In this document: one piece after another, positions 39,231-50,115 of the stretch | How the letters are laid out: the number at the start of each line of letters is the position of its first letter | Position numbering within the stretch: the stretch's first letter is position 1 | Source: Buttiauxella sp. B2 | GTDB taxonomy: Bacteria > Pseudomonadota > Gammaproteobacteria > Enterobacterales > Enterobacteriaceae | DNA: 64,000 bases | Direction of reading: 5' to 3' | NCBI RefSeq assembly: GCF_006376615.1 | Contig: NZ_VEXQ01000007.1 | Location: forward strand, 62,001 to 126,000 | Notes under the pieces: model-generated | The model's database searches: none | What the model saw: the letters and a program-made list of their open reading frames with translations, nothing else | What the model was told of the DNA's origin: nothing | Made by a program: the position numbers and the translations under genes

Positions 39231-39960
39231 AGTCAGCACCAATCTGGTCAATACGGTCTGTGCAGATAGTATCAACGCCCCAGCGCAGCAGCGTAGCTGC
39301 TCGTTGGGGAACATTCACTGTATAAACCAGAATATGTAACCCCGCCGCTTTGAGCTCGCGTACGCGGGATTCATCCAGCAATTTATGATTTAAATGGATA
39401 GAAACACAGCCGAGCTGGGTAGTCAGTTCACGCCAGTCATCACGCCATTCATCCAGCAACAACCCACGCGGCAATTCTGGAGCAGCAAGCTGTGCAGCTT
39501 CCAGTGCTTCGATGGAAAACGAAGATAACAATGGCGCGGTTTGCCCCTGCCATAACTCTTGCGCCGCCAGCGCGACAACTTTTCCGGTTTCTGTATCGGT
39601 GTCGGTTGTCGGTTTAATTTCAATGTTTGCCATCATGCCGTGTTGTTTACAACGTGCAGCAACCTGCGAAAGCAAAGGTAATGGCTCACCTTTAAACTCA
39701 CCGCTAAACCAGCTTCCTGCATCAACGTTCCGTAATTTATCCCACGGTAAATCACCCGCGACTCCCCAACCATTGCTGGTGCGTTCAAGCGTGTCATCAT
39801 GCAGCAGGAAAATTTTCCCGTCTTTTGAAAGCTTGGCATCAAACTCAATCATGGTGTGGCCGTAGCGTGCGCCGACATCAATCGCTGCCAGTGTGTTTTC
39901 CGGTGCCAGTTTCCCGCCGCCACGATGGGCTGCAATTTTTGGATAAGGCCAGTTGCTCAT
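39217..39960 (-). CDS. ugpQ: Glycerophosphodiester phosphodiesterase UgpQ
   Basis: Cytoplasmic GDPD of 247 residues, as in E. coli, hydrolysing glycerophosphodiesters brought in by UgpBAEC to sn-glycerol-3-phosphate plus alcohol. [16 protein letters not shown] (catalytic His), [12 protein letters not shown] (metal ligands), [13 protein letters not shown] and IEIKPT are the family motifs. Start overlaps the ugpC stop by 4 bp. Confidence 0.97.
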   Translation of the reverse strand: MSNWPYPKIAAHRGGGKLAPENTLAAIDVGARYGHTMIEFDAKLSKDGKIFLLHDDTLERTSNGWGVAGDLPWDKLRNVDAGSWFSGEFKGEPLPLLSQVAARCKQHGMMANIEIKPTTDTDTETGKVVALAAQELWQGQTAPLLSSFSIEALEAAQLAAPELPRGLLLDEWRDDWRELTTQLGCVSIHLNHKLLDESRVRELKAAGLHILVYTVNVPQRAATLLRWGVDTICTDRIDQIGADFMAQ

Positions 39961-41027
39961 AAACGTTGTCCATTTTCTTCATCAAAGAAATGCAGATGGT
40001 TTTCAGGCAGATGCAACCACAGCGTGCTACCAGGTTGAGGCCGTTTCTGATACGACAGGCGCACCACCATTTTTTGCTCACCCCAACGCCCATGCACCAG
40101 ATTATCCGCGCCGAGCATCTCCAGCGTGTCTACCATAAATGGCACACCGCCTGCGGTTTGTGAGCTTAACGCAATATGTTCTGGGCGGATACCCAGCGTC
40201 ACCGCTCGGTCCCGATGTAAATTTTGCGCGCTTCCCAATGGTAGTGCCATTCCGCCTGCAAGCTCGAAACGCGTGCCATCAGCACTGATTTTACCTTCCA
40301 GCAGGTTCATAGCAGGCGAGCCAATAAAGCTTGCCACAAAACGGCTTGCCGGACGTTCGTAGACTTCAACCGGCGTACCAATTTGCTCGGCGACACCTTT
40401 GTTCATCACCATGACACGCTGCGCCAGCGTCATCGCTTCTACCTGATCGTGCGTAACATATAAGCTCGTTGTTTTCAGGCGACGGTGCAGCTGCTGTAAC
40501 TCCAGGCGCATCTGCACACGCAGCTTGGCATCGAGGTTTGATAGCGGTTCATCGAACAGGAAAACGGCGGGATCGCGCACGATAGCACGGCCCATGGCTA
40601 CGCGCTGGCGCTGCCCACCGGAAAGCTCGCGTGGGCGGCGTTTGAGCAAACCATCAAGCTCCAGAATACGGGCCGCCTCCACCACTTTCTGCTGAATATG
40701 CGCTTTACCCATACCGCGGATTTTCAGCCCCCACGCCATGTTTTCTTCCACACTCATATGTGGATAAAGCGCGTAGTTCTGGAACACCATCGCAATTCCA
40801 CGCTCTTTTGGTTCCATTTCTGTGACGCGCTGACGGTCAATCCAGATGTCACCGCTAGTGACACGTTCAAGCCCCGCAACCATGCGCAGCAGCGTGGATT
40901 TACCGCAGCCCGACGGGCCAACCATTACGATAAATTCGCCATCGGCCACATCCAGCGTCAGCGGCTGAATCACTTGAGTTTTGTTGTCCCAACTCTTACT
41001 TACTGCCTGTAACTTCAGTCCAGCCAT
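39957..41027 (-). CDS. ugpC: sn-Glycerol-3-phosphate ABC transporter ATPase UgpC
   Basis: MalK-type ATPase, 356 residues as in E. coli. Walker [10 protein letters not shown], signature [14 protein letters not shown], Walker [18 protein letters not shown]-loop THDQVEA, and C-terminal OB-like regulatory domain. Powers import through UgpA/UgpE. The stop overlaps ugpQ; 14 bp separate it from ugpE. Confidence 0.98.
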   Translation of the reverse strand: MAGLKLQAVSKSWDNKTQVIQPLTLDVADGEFIVMVGPSGCGKSTLLRMVAGLERVTSGDIWIDRQRVTEMEPKERGIAMVFQNYALYPHMSVEENMAWGLKIRGMGKAHIQQKVVEAARILELDGLLKRRPRELSGGQRQRVAMGRAIVRDPAVFLFDEPLSNLDAKLRVQMRLELQQLHRRLKTTSLYVTHDQVEAMTLAQRVMVMNKGVAEQIGTPVEVYERPASRFVASFIGSPAMNLLEGKISADGTRFELAGGMALPLGSAQNLHRDRAVTLGIRPEHIALSSQTAGGVPFMVDTLEMLGADNLVHGRWGEQKMVVRLSYQKRPQPGSTLWLHLPENHLHFFDEENGQRL

Positions 41028-41041
41028 GAAAGGTTGTATCC

Positions 41042-41887
41042 CTATTTCTCACTATCAACCAAGCCACGCACGAACGCGCGTTGCATTACTAAAACGATAA
41101 TTACCGGGGGGATCAGGGTCAGTAGCATTGCGGCCATAACCTGGTTCCACTGAGTGCTACCTTCACCAGAAGACATCATGCCTTTGATACCTGCCACAGC
41201 AGTGCCGAGGTTAACGTCGCTGATAATCAGCAACGGCCACAAATACTGGTTCCAGCCGTAGATAAAGGTGATGACGAACAGCGCCGCGAGATTGGTTTTT
41301 GAAAGAGGGAGCACAATGTCGCGGAAAAAACGCATTGGCGATGCGCCGTCGATACGTGCCGCCTCCATCAATTCATCCGGCAGCGTCATAAAGAACTGAC
41401 GGAATAAGAATGTGGCGGTTGCTGAAGCCATTAACGGCAACGTTAAACCGGTGTAGCTGTCGAGCATTTTGAGATTAGCGATAACCTCAACCGTTGGAAA
41501 AATACGCACTTCAACTGGCAACATCAGGGTGATGAAAATCATCCAGAAGAATAGGTTACGCAGTGGAAAACGAAACCAAACTATGGCAAATGCAGACAGC
41601 ATGGAGACGGTAATTTTGCCAATGGTTATCACCAGCGCCATCACAAAACTGTTGAGCAGCATCAGACCGAATGGCGCACTGTTTGCTCCCACGCCATGCA
41701 TCCAGATATACGTCATATTTTCCAGCAGATGAGTGCCCGGAATCAGCGTCATCGGCGTTTGAAAGACAGCTTCGTTATCCAGCGTCGCCGCGACAAACGC
41801 GACATACAGCGGGAATAAAATAACGATGATGCCAAAGATGAGCATCGTATGGCTGAAAATAGTCAGCCCGCGGCGGTTCTCAATCAT
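41042..41887 (-). CDS. ugpE: sn-Glycerol-3-phosphate ABC permease UgpE
   Basis: Six-helix inner-membrane permease of 281 residues. The EAA loop [21 protein letters not shown] contacts UgpC. Start overlaps the ugpA stop by 4 bp. Confidence 0.97.
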   Translation of the reverse strand: MIENRRGLTIFSHTMLIFGIIVILFPLYVAFVAATLDNEAVFQTPMTLIPGTHLLENMTYIWMHGVGANSAPFGLMLLNSFVMALVITIGKITVSMLSAFAIVWFRFPLRNLFFWMIFITLMLPVEVRIFPTVEVIANLKMLDSYTGLTLPLMASATATFLFRQFFMTLPDELMEAARIDGASPMRFFRDIVLPLSKTNLAALFVITFIYGWNQYLWPLLIISDVNLGTAVAGIKGMMSSGEGSTQWNQVMAAMLLTLIPPVIIVLVMQRAFVRGLVDSEK

Positions 41888-42771
41888 TGGTAGCGCACCT
41901 TACGTTCCACAAAACGAAACTGAACCACGGTCAGGATTATCACGAGTAACATCAGCACTACGGACTGTGCCGCAGATGCGGAAAGGTCGAGACCGGCAAA
42001 ACCTTCGCGATAAATTTTGTAGATAAGCGTGGTGGTTGCCTGTACAGGTCCACCGCCCGTTGCCGCATCGATAACCGGGAAAGTATCGAAAAAGGCATAA
42101 ACCAAATTAACCACCAGCAAAAAGAAACTCACCGGGGCAATTAAGGGCAGCGATAAGCGGAAAAAGCGGCGTATCGGGCCTGCTCCATCGATAGAAGCGG
42201 CCTCAACCAGCGAGCGAGGTATCGATTGTAATGCTGCGAAGAAAAACAGGAAGTTGTAGCTAATTTGCTTCCAAACGGAAGCAAACACCACCAGGAACAT
42301 CGCCTGTCCGCTGTTCTGCGCATGATTCCAGTGATAACCAAACTGCTCGAGCACATGTGTGACCAGGCCGCGTCCGGGGTTAAACAAAAAAATCCACAGT
42401 ACGGCAGCAATCGCGGGTGCCACGGCATAGGGCAGCAACATGAGTGTTTGATATAAACGGCTGCCGCGAATGACGTAATCCGTCAGGGCTGCGAAAAAAA
42501 GCGAGACAAGCAAACCACTGCCCGCCACTAATCCACTGAAAATTAGCGTGGTATAAAAAGAGTCGAGATAGTAACTGTCGTGGAAAAGCTGCTTGAAATT
42601 ATCCAGCCCGACAAACGTACTCGAAAGCCCAAAAGGATCGACGTTTTGCAGTGAGTACCACAGCGCTTCACCCGCAGGCCAAATGAAAAAGATAATGGTG
42701 ATAATCAGTTGCGGCAGGACTAGTGCATACGGCAACCAGCCAGAACGGAACACCGGACGAGATGATGACAT
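41884..42771 (-). CDS. ugpA: sn-Glycerol-3-phosphate ABC permease UgpA
   Basis: Inner-membrane permease of 295 residues, pairing with UgpE. EAA loop [20 protein letters not shown]; six predicted helices. Separated from ugpB by 107 bp that hold a REP pair, which may lower downstream expression relative to ugpB or stabilise the ugpB mRNA. Confidence 0.97.
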   Translation of the reverse strand: MSSSRPVFRSGWLPYALVLPQLIITIIFFIWPAGEALWYSLQNVDPFGLSSTFVGLDNFKQLFHDSYYLDSFYTTLIFSGLVAGSGLLVSLFFAALTDYVIRGSRLYQTLMLLPYAVAPAIAAVLWIFLFNPGRGLVTHVLEQFGYHWNHAQNSGQAMFLVVFASVWKQISYNFLFFFAALQSIPRSLVEAASIDGAGPIRRFFRLSLPLIAPVSFFLLVVNLVYAFFDTFPVIDAATGGGPVQATTTLIYKIYREGFAGLDLSASAAQSVVLMLLVIILTVVQFRFVERKVRYQ

Positions 42772-42793
42772 AGTGTTGCTCTTATAGAGATTA

Positions 42794-42870
42794 ATGGTGG
42801 ATGTCGCATGCGCTAATCCACCCTACAACGGCTTTCGTAGGTCGGATTAGCGTTAGCGACATCCGACACC
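42794..42870. repeat. REP pair (BIME-like) between ugpB and ugpA
   Basis: Units at 42796-42822 (GGTGGATGTCGCATGCGCTA, closing ATCCACC) and 42837-42867 (GTAGGTCGGATTAGCGTTAG, closing CATCCGAC), linked by CCTACAACGGCTTTC. Nearly the same pair and order as 6763-6840, with linker spacing preserved. Here it lies inside an operon. Confidence 0.88.
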
Positions 42871-42878
42871 AACAAAGC

Positions 42879-44198
42879 TTAAGATTTGGTCGACTGCTCA
42901 AAACGGCGTAACAACTGATTGCCACGCTCAACGGCGCTATCTAATGCCTGCTGAGGGGTTTTCTTACCGGTCCACACAGATTCCAGTTCTTCATCCACGA
43001 TGGTACGAATCTGCGGCATATTGCCCAGACGCAGACCTTTGGTGAACGGTAATGGCGGCTTGTTCATCATCTGGCGCGTAGCGATATCAGCACCTGGATT
43101 CTTCTCGTAGAAACCTTGCTCACGCGTCAGGTCGTAAGCGGCTTTGGTAATCGGCAAGTAACCGGTTTTCTGGTGCCACTCGGCAGCGATTTCCGGCTGA
43201 GCGAGGAACTGCATAAATTCAGCCACACCTTTGTACGTCGCGGCATCTTTACCCTGCATCACCCACAAACTTGCTCCGCCGATAATGGCGTTCTGCGGCG
43301 CATTTGGAATGGTTGAGTCATAAGGCATCATGCCCACGCCGTAGTTGAATTTAGCGTAGTGGCGGATATCAGCCAGCGAGCCAGAAGAAGCGGTGGTAAT
43401 CGCACAATCACCGTTGTAGAACTTCTCGGTCGATTCGTCTTTGCGACCAAAGTAGCTGAAATCACCTTTCTTGTTCAGCTCTTCAAGCAAGGCAATATGT
43501 TTGACCTGCTCTGGTTTATTGAATTCAAGAACCGCGTCAGTACCGTCAAAGCCGTTGTTTTTCGTTGCAACTGGCAGACCGTTCCAGGCGCTGAAGTTTT
43601 CGATTTGAATCCAACCCTGCCAACCGCTGGCGTAACCGCATTTCATGCCCGCAGCTTTGAGCTTGGCTGTATATGCAGCCAGATCCTGCCAGGTTTTTGG
43701 TGGTTGCTCGGGGTCAAGCCCAGCTTTCTTGAAGGCGTCTTTGTTGTAATACAGTACCGGAGTCGAGCTGTTGAACGGTTGTGAAAGCAGATGCCCGGTT
43801 TTCGCATCGGTGTAATAGCCGGAAACCGTCGGCACAAATTGAGATTCATCGAACTTAATGCCCGCATCACTGAACACTTCGTACACCGGTTTGATCGCTT
43901 TCGAAGCCATCATGGTCGCGGTGCCCACTTCGTAAACCTGCAAAATAGCTGGCGCGTTACCCGAGCGGAAAGCGGCTATCCCTGCCGCCAGGTTTTGTTC
44001 GTAGTTGCCTTTATAAACAGGAACAATTTGGTAGTCAGGATGCGTCTGGTTAAATCGTTGAGCCAGCGAATCGACTTCTTTGCCCAGTTCACCTTCCATT
44101 GAATGCCAGAATGGAATAGAGGTGGCGGCGATGGCGTTGCTGCTAACTACGCATCCAAGCGCAAGGCAAAGTGCTGTATGTCGTAACGATGCAGTCAT
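42879..44198 (-). CDS. ugpB: sn-Glycerol-3-phosphate binding protein UgpB
   Basis: Periplasmic binding protein of 439 residues (E. coli 438), taking sn-glycerol-3-phosphate and glycerophosphodiesters. Signal peptide [16 protein letters not shown] through SNAIA; mature part begins [20 protein letters not shown]. Core [18 protein letters not shown] and [14 protein letters not shown] follow the family. First gene of ugpBAECQ, behind candidate Pho boxes; induced by phosphate starvation in E. coli. Confidence 0.98.
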   Translation of the reverse strand: MTASLRHTALCLALGCVVSSNAIAATSIPFWHSMEGELGKEVDSLAQRFNQTHPDYQIVPVYKGNYEQNLAAGIAAFRSGNAPAILQVYEVGTATMMASKAIKPVYEVFSDAGIKFDESQFVPTVSGYYTDAKTGHLLSQPFNSSTPVLYYNKDAFKKAGLDPEQPPKTWQDLAAYTAKLKAAGMKCGYASGWQGWIQIENFSAWNGLPVATKNNGFDGTDAVLEFNKPEQVKHIALLEELNKKGDFSYFGRKDESTEKFYNGDCAITTASSGSLADIRHYAKFNYGVGMMPYDSTIPNAPQNAIIGGASLWVMQGKDAATYKGVAEFMQFLAQPEIAAEWHQKTGYLPITKAAYDLTREQGFYEKNPGADIATRQMMNKPPLPFTKGLRLGNMPQIRTIVDEELESVWTGKKTPQQALDSAVERGNQLLRRFEQSTKS

Positions 44199-44263
44199 GT
44201 CTTATCTCTCTAGTTATGAGGCATTTAAGCTGCGCGAAAATACGCGTTTTTGTTCGCATCAAA

Positions 44264-44307
44264 ACATGACATGCGCGTATGACAGAAAAATAACCGAGAG
44301 GTGACAG
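44264..44307 (-). promoter_or_regulatory. Candidate Pho boxes upstream of ugpB
   Basis: On the minus strand CTGTCAC (44301-44307) and CTGTCAT (44279-44285) are exactly 22 bp apart, two 11-bp PhoB repeats; a third, ATGTCAT (44266-44272), is slightly out of phase. PhoB binding at ugpB is known in E. coli. They are 66-109 bp upstream of the start. Confidence 0.6.
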
Positions 44308-44354
44308 GATCATGACGATGGGGTGAAGGAAAGAAGACAGTCGGAAGAATGCCA

Positions 44355-44380
44355 TAAAAAAGGAGCCCGTAGGCTCCTTC
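44355..44380 (-). terminator. Terminator of the liv operon
   Basis: Minus strand: AAGGAGCC / GGCTCCTT stem followed by six T, 17 bp past the livF stop. Rho-independent terminator. Confidence 0.93.
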
Positions 44381-44396
44381 ATGATTAAGCAATAAA

Positions 44397-45110
44397 TTAG
44401 CCGCCCAGATAGGCGCTACGTACCGCTTCGTTAGCTAATAGCGCATCACCGGTATCTTCCAGTACCACGTGGCCGTTTTCCAACACGTAGCCTCGGTCAG
44501 CGAGTTTCAGCGCCTGATTGGCGTTTTGCTCGACGAGGAAGATGGTCATGCCTTCGCTGCGCAGTTGTTCGATGGTATCGAAAATCTGCTGGATGATAAT
44601 TGGCGCAAGGCCAAGCGATGGCTCGTCCAGCAGCAGCAGGCGCGGTTGGCTCATCAACGCACGACCAATCGCCAGCATTTGCTGCTCACCGCCGGACATG
44701 GTGCCTGCACGTTGAATACGGCGTTCATGCAGACGCGGGAACAACTCGTAAACGCGTTTGATGCGCTCTTGAAACTGGTCGCGCTCGGCGAAGAAACCGC
44801 CCATCGCCAGGTTTTCCTCCACCGTCATACGTGAAAATACGCGGCGTCCCTCTGGAACAATCGCTACTGCCTCACGCATGATGCGCGCGGTGTGCCAGTC
44901 AGTAATGTCTTTACCATCAAAGGTAACCTTACCGCTAGAAGCGCGTGGATCACCGCACAATGTGCCGAGCAGCGTGGTTTTACCTGCACCGTTCGCACCA
45001 ATCAGAGTAACGATTTCACCCTGTTTGATGTGCAAGCTGACCTCGTGAAGCGCCTGTATTTTGCCGTAATGCGCGCTCACATGGTCAAAGGACAACATGA
45101 TATTTTCCAT
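44397..45110 (-). CDS. livF: Branched-chain amino acid ABC ATPase LivF
   Basis: 237-residue ATPase, as in E. coli. Walker A GANGAGKTT, signature MSGGEQQMLAIGRAL, Walker B LLLLDEPSLGLAP. With LivG it drives LivH/LivM import of Leu, Ile and Val. Starts 1 bp after livG. Confidence 0.98.
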   Translation of the reverse strand: MENIMLSFDHVSAHYGKIQALHEVSLHIKQGEIVTLIGANGAGKTTLLGTLCGDPRASSGKVTFDGKDITDWHTARIMREAVAIVPEGRRVFSRMTVEENLAMGGFFAERDQFQERIKRVYELFPRLHERRIQRAGTMSGGEQQMLAIGRALMSQPRLLLLDEPSLGLAPIIIQQIFDTIEQLRSEGMTIFLVEQNANQALKLADRGYVLENGHVVLEDTGDALLANEAVRSAYLGG

Positions 45111-45111
45111 C

Positions 45112-45879
45112 TTATGCCTCTCCCAGATAGGCGCGGATTACGTCAGGGTTATTGCGGATTTGCTCCGGCGTACCATTTGCTAACGGTGTTCCCTGGTTCA
45201 CAACGTAGATCCGGTCAGAAATGCCCATCACCAGTTTCATATCATGCTCGATTAACAGCACGGTGGTGTTGTGATGGTTACGCAGCTCCATGATCAGTTC
45301 ATCAAGCTCATGCGTTTCTTTCGGGTTAAGGCCAGCGGCCGGTTCATCCAGCATCAGGATTTCTGGCTGAGTCACCATGCAGCGCGCGATTTCAAGGCGA
45401 CGCTGATCGCCATACGCCAGGTTACTCGCCTGACGGTTAGCCTGCTCAAGCAGCCCAATACGATCAAGCCAGATAGCCGCCCGGTCGAGCGCTTCGCTTT
45501 GTGACCGGCGAAAAGCTGGGGTTTTCAGCAATCCTGAGAACACACCGGTTTTCAGTTGCATATGTTGGGCAACCAACAGATTTTCAATGACGGTCATTTC
45601 ACGGAACAAGCGCACGTGCTGGAAAGTGCGCACCACGCCCATACGCGCAATTTGTTGGCCCGGTAGCCCTTCCAGGTGCTGGTCACGCAACATAATCGAG
45701 CCGCCCGTTGGTTTATAAAAACCGGTCAGGCAGTTAAATACTGTGGTTTTGCCCGCGCCGTTTGGGCCGATTAACGAAACAATTTCTTGTGGATGCAGTT
45801 CCAGAGAAACATTGTTTACAGCGAGAAGGCCACCGAAACGCATCATCAAGCCGTTTACGGATAACAATGGCTGACTCAT
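45112..45879 (-). CDS. livG: Branched-chain amino acid ABC ATPase LivG
   Basis: 255 residues, as in E. coli. The frame opens 87 bp earlier inside livM, but [17 protein letters not shown] at 45879 is the family start and overlaps the livM stop by 4 bp. Walker [10 protein letters not shown], signature [14 protein letters not shown], Walker [14 protein letters not shown]. Confidence 0.98.
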   Translation of the reverse strand: MSQPLLSVNGLMMRFGGLLAVNNVSLELHPQEIVSLIGPNGAGKTTVFNCLTGFYKPTGGSIMLRDQHLEGLPGQQIARMGVVRTFQHVRLFREMTVIENLLVAQHMQLKTGVFSGLLKTPAFRRSQSEALDRAAIWLDRIGLLEQANRQASNLAYGDQRRLEIARCMVTQPEILMLDEPAAGLNPKETHELDELIMELRNHHNTTVLLIEHDMKLVMGISDRIYVVNQGTPLANGTPEQIRNNPDVIRAYLGEA

Positions 45880-47162
45880 GCCTGCTCTCCTTTGGCTTGT
45901 TCTACTTGCTCTTTCTTCAGTTTCAATTGAGGGCGCGTCATTGGCAGCAAACCTTGTGGACGCCAAATCATCATCAGCACCATCAACCCGCCTAGCATCA
46001 ACATGCTGTATTCGTTCAGGTCACGCATCAGTTCACGTGACACGACCAGCAGAACTGCGGCGAGGATAACGGCAAATTGCGAACCCATACCGCCCAGTAC
46101 CACAATCGCCAGCACGAATGCCGATTCGGCAAAGGTGAATGATTCCGGACTCACAAAGCCCTGGCGCGCAGCAAACAGTGTTCCGGCAAAACCTGCGAAC
46201 GCGGCGCTGATAGTAAATGCGGTCAGTTTGATGCGAGTTGGATTCAGACCCAGTGAGCGGCAGGCGATTTCATCTTCACGCAATGCTTCCCAAGCACGCC
46301 CCAGCGGCATACGCAGCAGTCGGTTAATCACAAACAGCGAAAACACAACCAGCAACAGCGCAACAAGGTACAGGAAGATAACCCTGTCGCCGGGATTGTA
46401 GGCGACGTTAAAGAAGTTGCTGAAGGTATCCCAACCGCCTTCACGCGCACTACGGCTGAATTCCAGACCGAACAGCGTGGGTTTTGGGATCTGGCTGATG
46501 CCGTTCGGTCCGCCAGTTATTTCGGTGTTATTGAGCAGCAAAATACGGACGATTTCACCGAAGCCCAGCGTCACAATCGCGAGGTAGTCACCTCGCAGCC
46601 GCAGCACCGGGAAGCCCAGCAGGAAGCCTGCTGCCGCAGAAACCAAACCTGCGATTGGCAAGCAAGTCCAGAATCCGAGACCGTAATAGTGGTTCAGCAA
46701 CGCAAAGGTGTAAGCGCCGATGGCATAAAAACCACCATAGCCCAGAACCAACAAGCCAGACAAACCAACGACCACGTTCAAACCGAGACCGAGAATAATG
46801 TAGATCATCGTCAGCGTGGCGATATCCACCGTGCCGCGTGAAACCACGAACGGCCACGCAACGGCAAGCACCAGCAATGCCAGCAGGAACAGTTTTTGTT
46901 TTGGCGTGGAACCGTCGAGCGCGGGCAGAACAAACTTCGGCCCGGAGACTTTTTTCATGCCTTTCTGGAATACAGGACGCAATAACTGGAAGACAAAAAC
47001 AATCGCCGTACCAATCAGAACCCATTCCCAGCGCACTGTTTCAGCGCTGTGTACCACAAGTTTCGTTCCATCGAGGCTGAGCTGCACACCCATGAACACA
47101 CCCGCCAGAACGAAGAACATGACCGCCGAAAGTGCTGCAAAAACAACATGCATCGGTTTCAT
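45876..47162 (-). CDS. livM: Branched-chain amino acid permease LivM
   Basis: Inner-membrane permease of 428 residues (E. coli 425) with about ten helices; motifs [26 protein letters not shown] (core) and [21 protein letters not shown] facing the ATPases. Start overlaps the livH stop by 4 bp. The longer E. coli-type N-terminal extension is kept. Confidence 0.97.
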   Translation of the reverse strand: MKPMHVVFAALSAVMFFVLAGVFMGVQLSLDGTKLVVHSAETVRWEWVLIGTAIVFVFQLLRPVFQKGMKKVSGPKFVLPALDGSTPKQKLFLLALLVLAVAWPFVVSRGTVDIATLTMIYIILGLGLNVVVGLSGLLVLGYGGFYAIGAYTFALLNHYYGLGFWTCLPIAGLVSAAAGFLLGFPVLRLRGDYLAIVTLGFGEIVRILLLNNTEITGGPNGISQIPKPTLFGLEFSRSAREGGWDTFSNFFNVAYNPGDRVIFLYLVALLLVVFSLFVINRLLRMPLGRAWEALREDEIACRSLGLNPTRIKLTAFTISAAFAGFAGTLFAARQGFVSPESFTFAESAFVLAIVVLGGMGSQFAVILAAVLLVVSRELMRDLNEYSMLMLGGLMVLMMIWRPQGLLPMTRPQLKLKKEQVEQAKGEQA

Positions 47163-48085
47163 ACTTTTTCTACCTCCGGACGGCCCAGGATACCCGTTGG
47201 CATAACCAGCAGAACCACGATGAGCAGCGCAAAGGAGACAACATCTTTATATTCAGTGCTCAGATACGCCGACGTCAGCGCTTCTGCCACACCTAAAATC
47301 AAACCACCAATCATTGCACCAGGAATACTACCGATACCGCCAAGAACCGCTGCGGTGAAGGCTTTCATCCCAGCCATAAAGCCGATGTATGGGTTGATTA
47401 CACCGTAGAATTGGCCAAGCAATACACCAGCAACCGCTGCCATTGCCGCGCCAATCACGAACGTCAGAGAGATAACACGGTCTGTGTTAATACCGAGTAG
47501 GCTCGCCATTTTCAAATCTTCTGCACACGCACGGCAGGCACGGCCCATGCGGGAATAGCGGATAAACAGCGTCAACGCCAGCATCGCAAGGAAAGTCACA
47601 ACCCAGATAACGAGCTGCATGGTGGTGATAGTTGCGGTGAAGTTATCGCTCGCCCCTACAATCCATTGGCCGTTAAACAGGCTTGGTAGCGCGATATCGC
47701 GCGAACCTTCAGTGAGACTGACGTAGTTTTGCAAGAAGATGGACATACCGATGGCAGAGATCAGTGCAATCAGACGCTTAGAGTTACGCACCGGCTTATA
47801 AGCGACGCGTTCGATGCTCCACCCATAGGCGCTGGCGATAACAATCGCACCAATGAAACCCGCACCGACAAGCATCCAGCCCGCATCAATGCCCATCATC
47901 ATCAGTGCTGCGATGATCATAAACGAGACGTAGCTGCCTATCATGTACACCTCGCCATGGGCGAAGTTGATCATGCCGATAATGCCATAAACCATGGTGT
48001 AACCGATGGCAATCAACGCGTAAGTACTGCCCAGCGTGACGCCGTTAAACATCTGTTGCAGGAAGTAGAGGAACTGCTCGGACAT
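47159..48085 (-). CDS. livH: Branched-chain amino acid permease LivH
   Basis: 308-residue, about eight-helix permease, as in E. coli. [20 protein letters not shown] is the family signature; [16 protein letters not shown] is the cytoplasmic coupling loop. Pairs with LivM. Separated from livK by 74 bp with a hairpin. Confidence 0.97.
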   Translation of the reverse strand: MSEQFLYFLQQMFNGVTLGSTYALIAIGYTMVYGIIGMINFAHGEVYMIGSYVSFMIIAALMMMGIDAGWMLVGAGFIGAIVIASAYGWSIERVAYKPVRNSKRLIALISAIGMSIFLQNYVSLTEGSRDIALPSLFNGQWIVGASDNFTATITTMQLVIWVVTFLAMLALTLFIRYSRMGRACRACAEDLKMASLLGINTDRVISLTFVIGAAMAAVAGVLLGQFYGVINPYIGFMAGMKAFTAAVLGGIGSIPGAMIGGLILGVAEALTSAYLSTEYKDVVSFALLIVVLLVMPTGILGRPEVEKV

Positions 48086-48104
48086 ACAATAACCTTATTT
48101 ATTC

Positions 48105-48132
48105 CTTCTCCGACGCATAGCCGCCGGAGAAG
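48105..48132 (-). other. Intercistronic hairpin between livK and livH
   Basis: CTTCTCCG / CGGAGAAG, 8-bp stem, between the livK stop and the livH start, without a T-run. It could protect the livK message end or partly attenuate livHMGF so that binding protein exceeds permease (inference). Confidence 0.5.
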
Positions 48133-48159
48133 TAGGATGACCCAGAATTGCCGGTCTGT

Positions 48160-49269
48160 TTATTTCGCCACAGAGGACGAACCGTCGGCATGCCACTGGA
48201 AGACACCAAATTCAAATCCCTTCAGATCGCCTTTCTCATCCCAGTTCAGCGGCCCAATCACGGTTTTCGCACCGTTTGCTTTCAAGTCTTTGATTAAATC
48301 AGCAGGTTCAGCGCTGCCAGTACGCTCAAGCGCGGTTGCCAGAGATTGCACGGCTGCGTAAGTGATCCAGACATATGGGCCACTTGGGTCTTTCTTCTCA
48401 GCTTTCAGTTCGTCAACGACAGCTTTGTTCGCTGGGTCCTGGTCATAGCGTTTTGGCATAGTCACTAACATACCCTCGCCCGCAGCACCCGCGATGTTGG
48501 ACAGCGATGCGTTACCGACACCTTCTGGGCCCATGAACTGAGTTTTCAGGCCAACAGCACGTGCCTGACGCAGAATCTGGCCCATTTCTGGGTAATAACC
48601 ACCGTAGTAAACGAAGTCGATATTTTCTTTCTGCAGACGTGCAACCAGCGTGGAGAAGTCTTTATCGCCTGCGGTGATGCCGTCGAAGAAGACGATGTTT
48701 GCGCCCGCTTTTTTCAGACCGTCTTGTACAGAACGCGCCAGACCTTCACCGTATTGCTGTTTGTCATGAATGATAGCGATACGTTGAGGCTTAACGGTTT
48801 CAAGAATGTACTTAGACGCCGTTGGACCCTGGGAAGAATCCAGACCAGCGGTACGCATAATCATCTTGTAGCCGCGGTTTGTCAGCTCTGGGTTAGTAGC
48901 ACCAGGGGTTATCATCAGAATGCCTTCGTCTTCATAGATATCAGACGCTGGCTGAGTAGAAGAAGAGCACAGGTGGCCGATGACATAGCGCACACCGTCG
49001 TTAACGATTTTGTTGGCAACCGCTACAGCTTGTTTTGGATCGCAAGCATCGTCGTATTCAACCGCAACAAGTTTGTCGCCTTTGATGCCACCTTTGGCGT
49101 TGATGTCTTTGATTGCCTGGCGAGCACCGTTAAATTCCATGTCGCCCCACTGCGCAACCGGGCCTGACATGGCACCAACAACCGCAACTTTGATATCCGC
49201 TGCAGTTGCCGCGTGAGACACCGCCAGCGCAATAATCCCAGCGAGTAATGTCTTCGCGTTTACTTTCAT
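48160..49269 (-). CDS. livK: Leucine-specific binding protein LivK
   Basis: Periplasmic binding protein, 369 residues as in E. coli. Start [17 protein letters not shown] at 49269, with GGGGA upstream; the open frame runs 15 bp further. Signal peptide ends near SHAATAA; mature [20 protein letters not shown]. Close paralogue of LivJ at 50116. First gene of livKHMGF. In E. coli repressed by Lrp-leucine and, after transcription, by GcvB. Confidence 0.97.
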   Translation of the reverse strand: MKVNAKTLLAGIIALAVSHAATAADIKVAVVGAMSGPVAQWGDMEFNGARQAIKDINAKGGIKGDKLVAVEYDDACDPKQAVAVANKIVNDGVRYVIGHLCSSSTQPASDIYEDEGILMITPGATNPELTNRGYKMIMRTAGLDSSQGPTASKYILETVKPQRIAIIHDKQQYGEGLARSVQDGLKKAGANIVFFDGITAGDKDFSTLVARLQKENIDFVYYGGYYPEMGQILRQARAVGLKTQFMGPEGVGNASLSNIAGAAGEGMLVTMPKRYDQDPANKAVVDELKAEKKDPSGPYVWITYAAVQSLATALERTGSAEPADLIKDLKANGAKTVIGPLNWDEKGDLKGFEFGVFQWHADGSSSVAK

Positions 49270-49688
49270 TCGTTGAATCCCCATTTCTCGTGATTATGTG
49301 GTTTTATTATGGTTAAAAAACATGCTGCACATTTTTTAACCTTTAACCATTTTTATGATTGTCTTTAAGGGTTTAGCGCTAAAATTTACAATTTTTACGG
49401 CTAAACTCTCTATTTTTCAGGCTATTAAGCAAAGATATTATTCTGTATTTGCTTATAGTTAAACAAAAAAAAGCAGCTTTTTCAGCATAAAATAGCGATA
49501 CAAAGAACGGAATAAATCACTAGGTTTTAGGGTTTTATACTGAACAACTTTCAATCTGACGCTGATAGAACTGGCATATGTTTTCCACAAAAACTAATCA
49601 CCTGGTTTATGGTGGATAAAAGATAAAGCGTCTGGCGCAAATAAATTGGTTACACTCGATGTTTTCCCGCTTTTTGGTTAGCTCGCTT
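49270..49688. other. Long divergent intergenic region livK / panM
   Basis: About 420 bp without a gene, AT-rich between 49310 and 49550. It holds the livK promoter and leader (minus strand) and the panM promoter. The livK leader near 49280-49310 is C/A-rich on the minus strand (AACCATAATAAAACCACATA), a plausible GcvB target. No other motif could be named. Confidence 0.5.
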
Positions 49689-50069
49689 ATGAAACTCACC
49701 ATCATTCGTCTGTTTGAGTGTAGTGCTCAGGATGAGATCGATCTTGCTAAGATCTGGCCGGAATATTCCAGCTCCTCGCTCACCCTTAGCGATACCCACA
49801 GAATTTACGCCGCAAAATTTAACGACAGGCTATTGGGTGCGGTGCGCGTCACGCTTGCCGATACGCATGGTGCATTGGATTCGCTACGGGTACGCGAAAT
49901 CACCCGTCGTCGTGGCGTTGGGCAATATTTAGTAGAAGAAGTGATTCGTGATAACCCTGACATCACCGGATGGTGGATGGCAGATGTCGGCATGGAAGAC
50001 CATCGCGTAATAACCGCGTTTATGCAGGCGTTGGGTTTTAAAGCTCAGGATGGTGGTTGGGAGAAGTGA
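49689..50069 (+). CDS. panM: PanD maturation factor PanM (PanZ)
   Basis: GNAT-like protein of 126 residues (E. coli 127). MKLTIIRLFECSAQDEIDL at 49689 is the family start; the frame opens 30 bp earlier. The CoA-binding motif RRRGVGQYLVEEVI is intact. It binds pro-PanD in the presence of acetyl-CoA and triggers self-cleavage to active aspartate decarboxylase, also limiting pantothenate synthesis. It is placed between livK and livJ as in E. coli. Confidence 0.95.
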   Translation: MKLTIIRLFECSAQDEIDLAKIWPEYSSSSLTLSDTHRIYAAKFNDRLLGAVRVTLADTHGALDSLRVREITRRRGVGQYLVEEVIRDNPDITGWWMADVGMEDHRVITAFMQALGFKAQDGGWEK

Positions 50070-50072
50070 TTC

Positions 50073-50106
50073 ATTCGTTCCCTCTCCTGTTGGAGAGGGA
50101 ACGAAT
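50073..50106. terminator. Perfect 15-bp hairpin between panM and livJ
   Basis: ATTCGTTCCCTCTCC and its exact complement flank a TGTT loop, directly after the panM stop and 10 bp before the livJ stop on the other strand. Its centre is the CCCTCTCC/GGAGAGGG motif of the dispersed family. Bidirectional terminator likely. Confidence 0.8.
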
Positions 50107-50115
50107 TTAGAAAAA

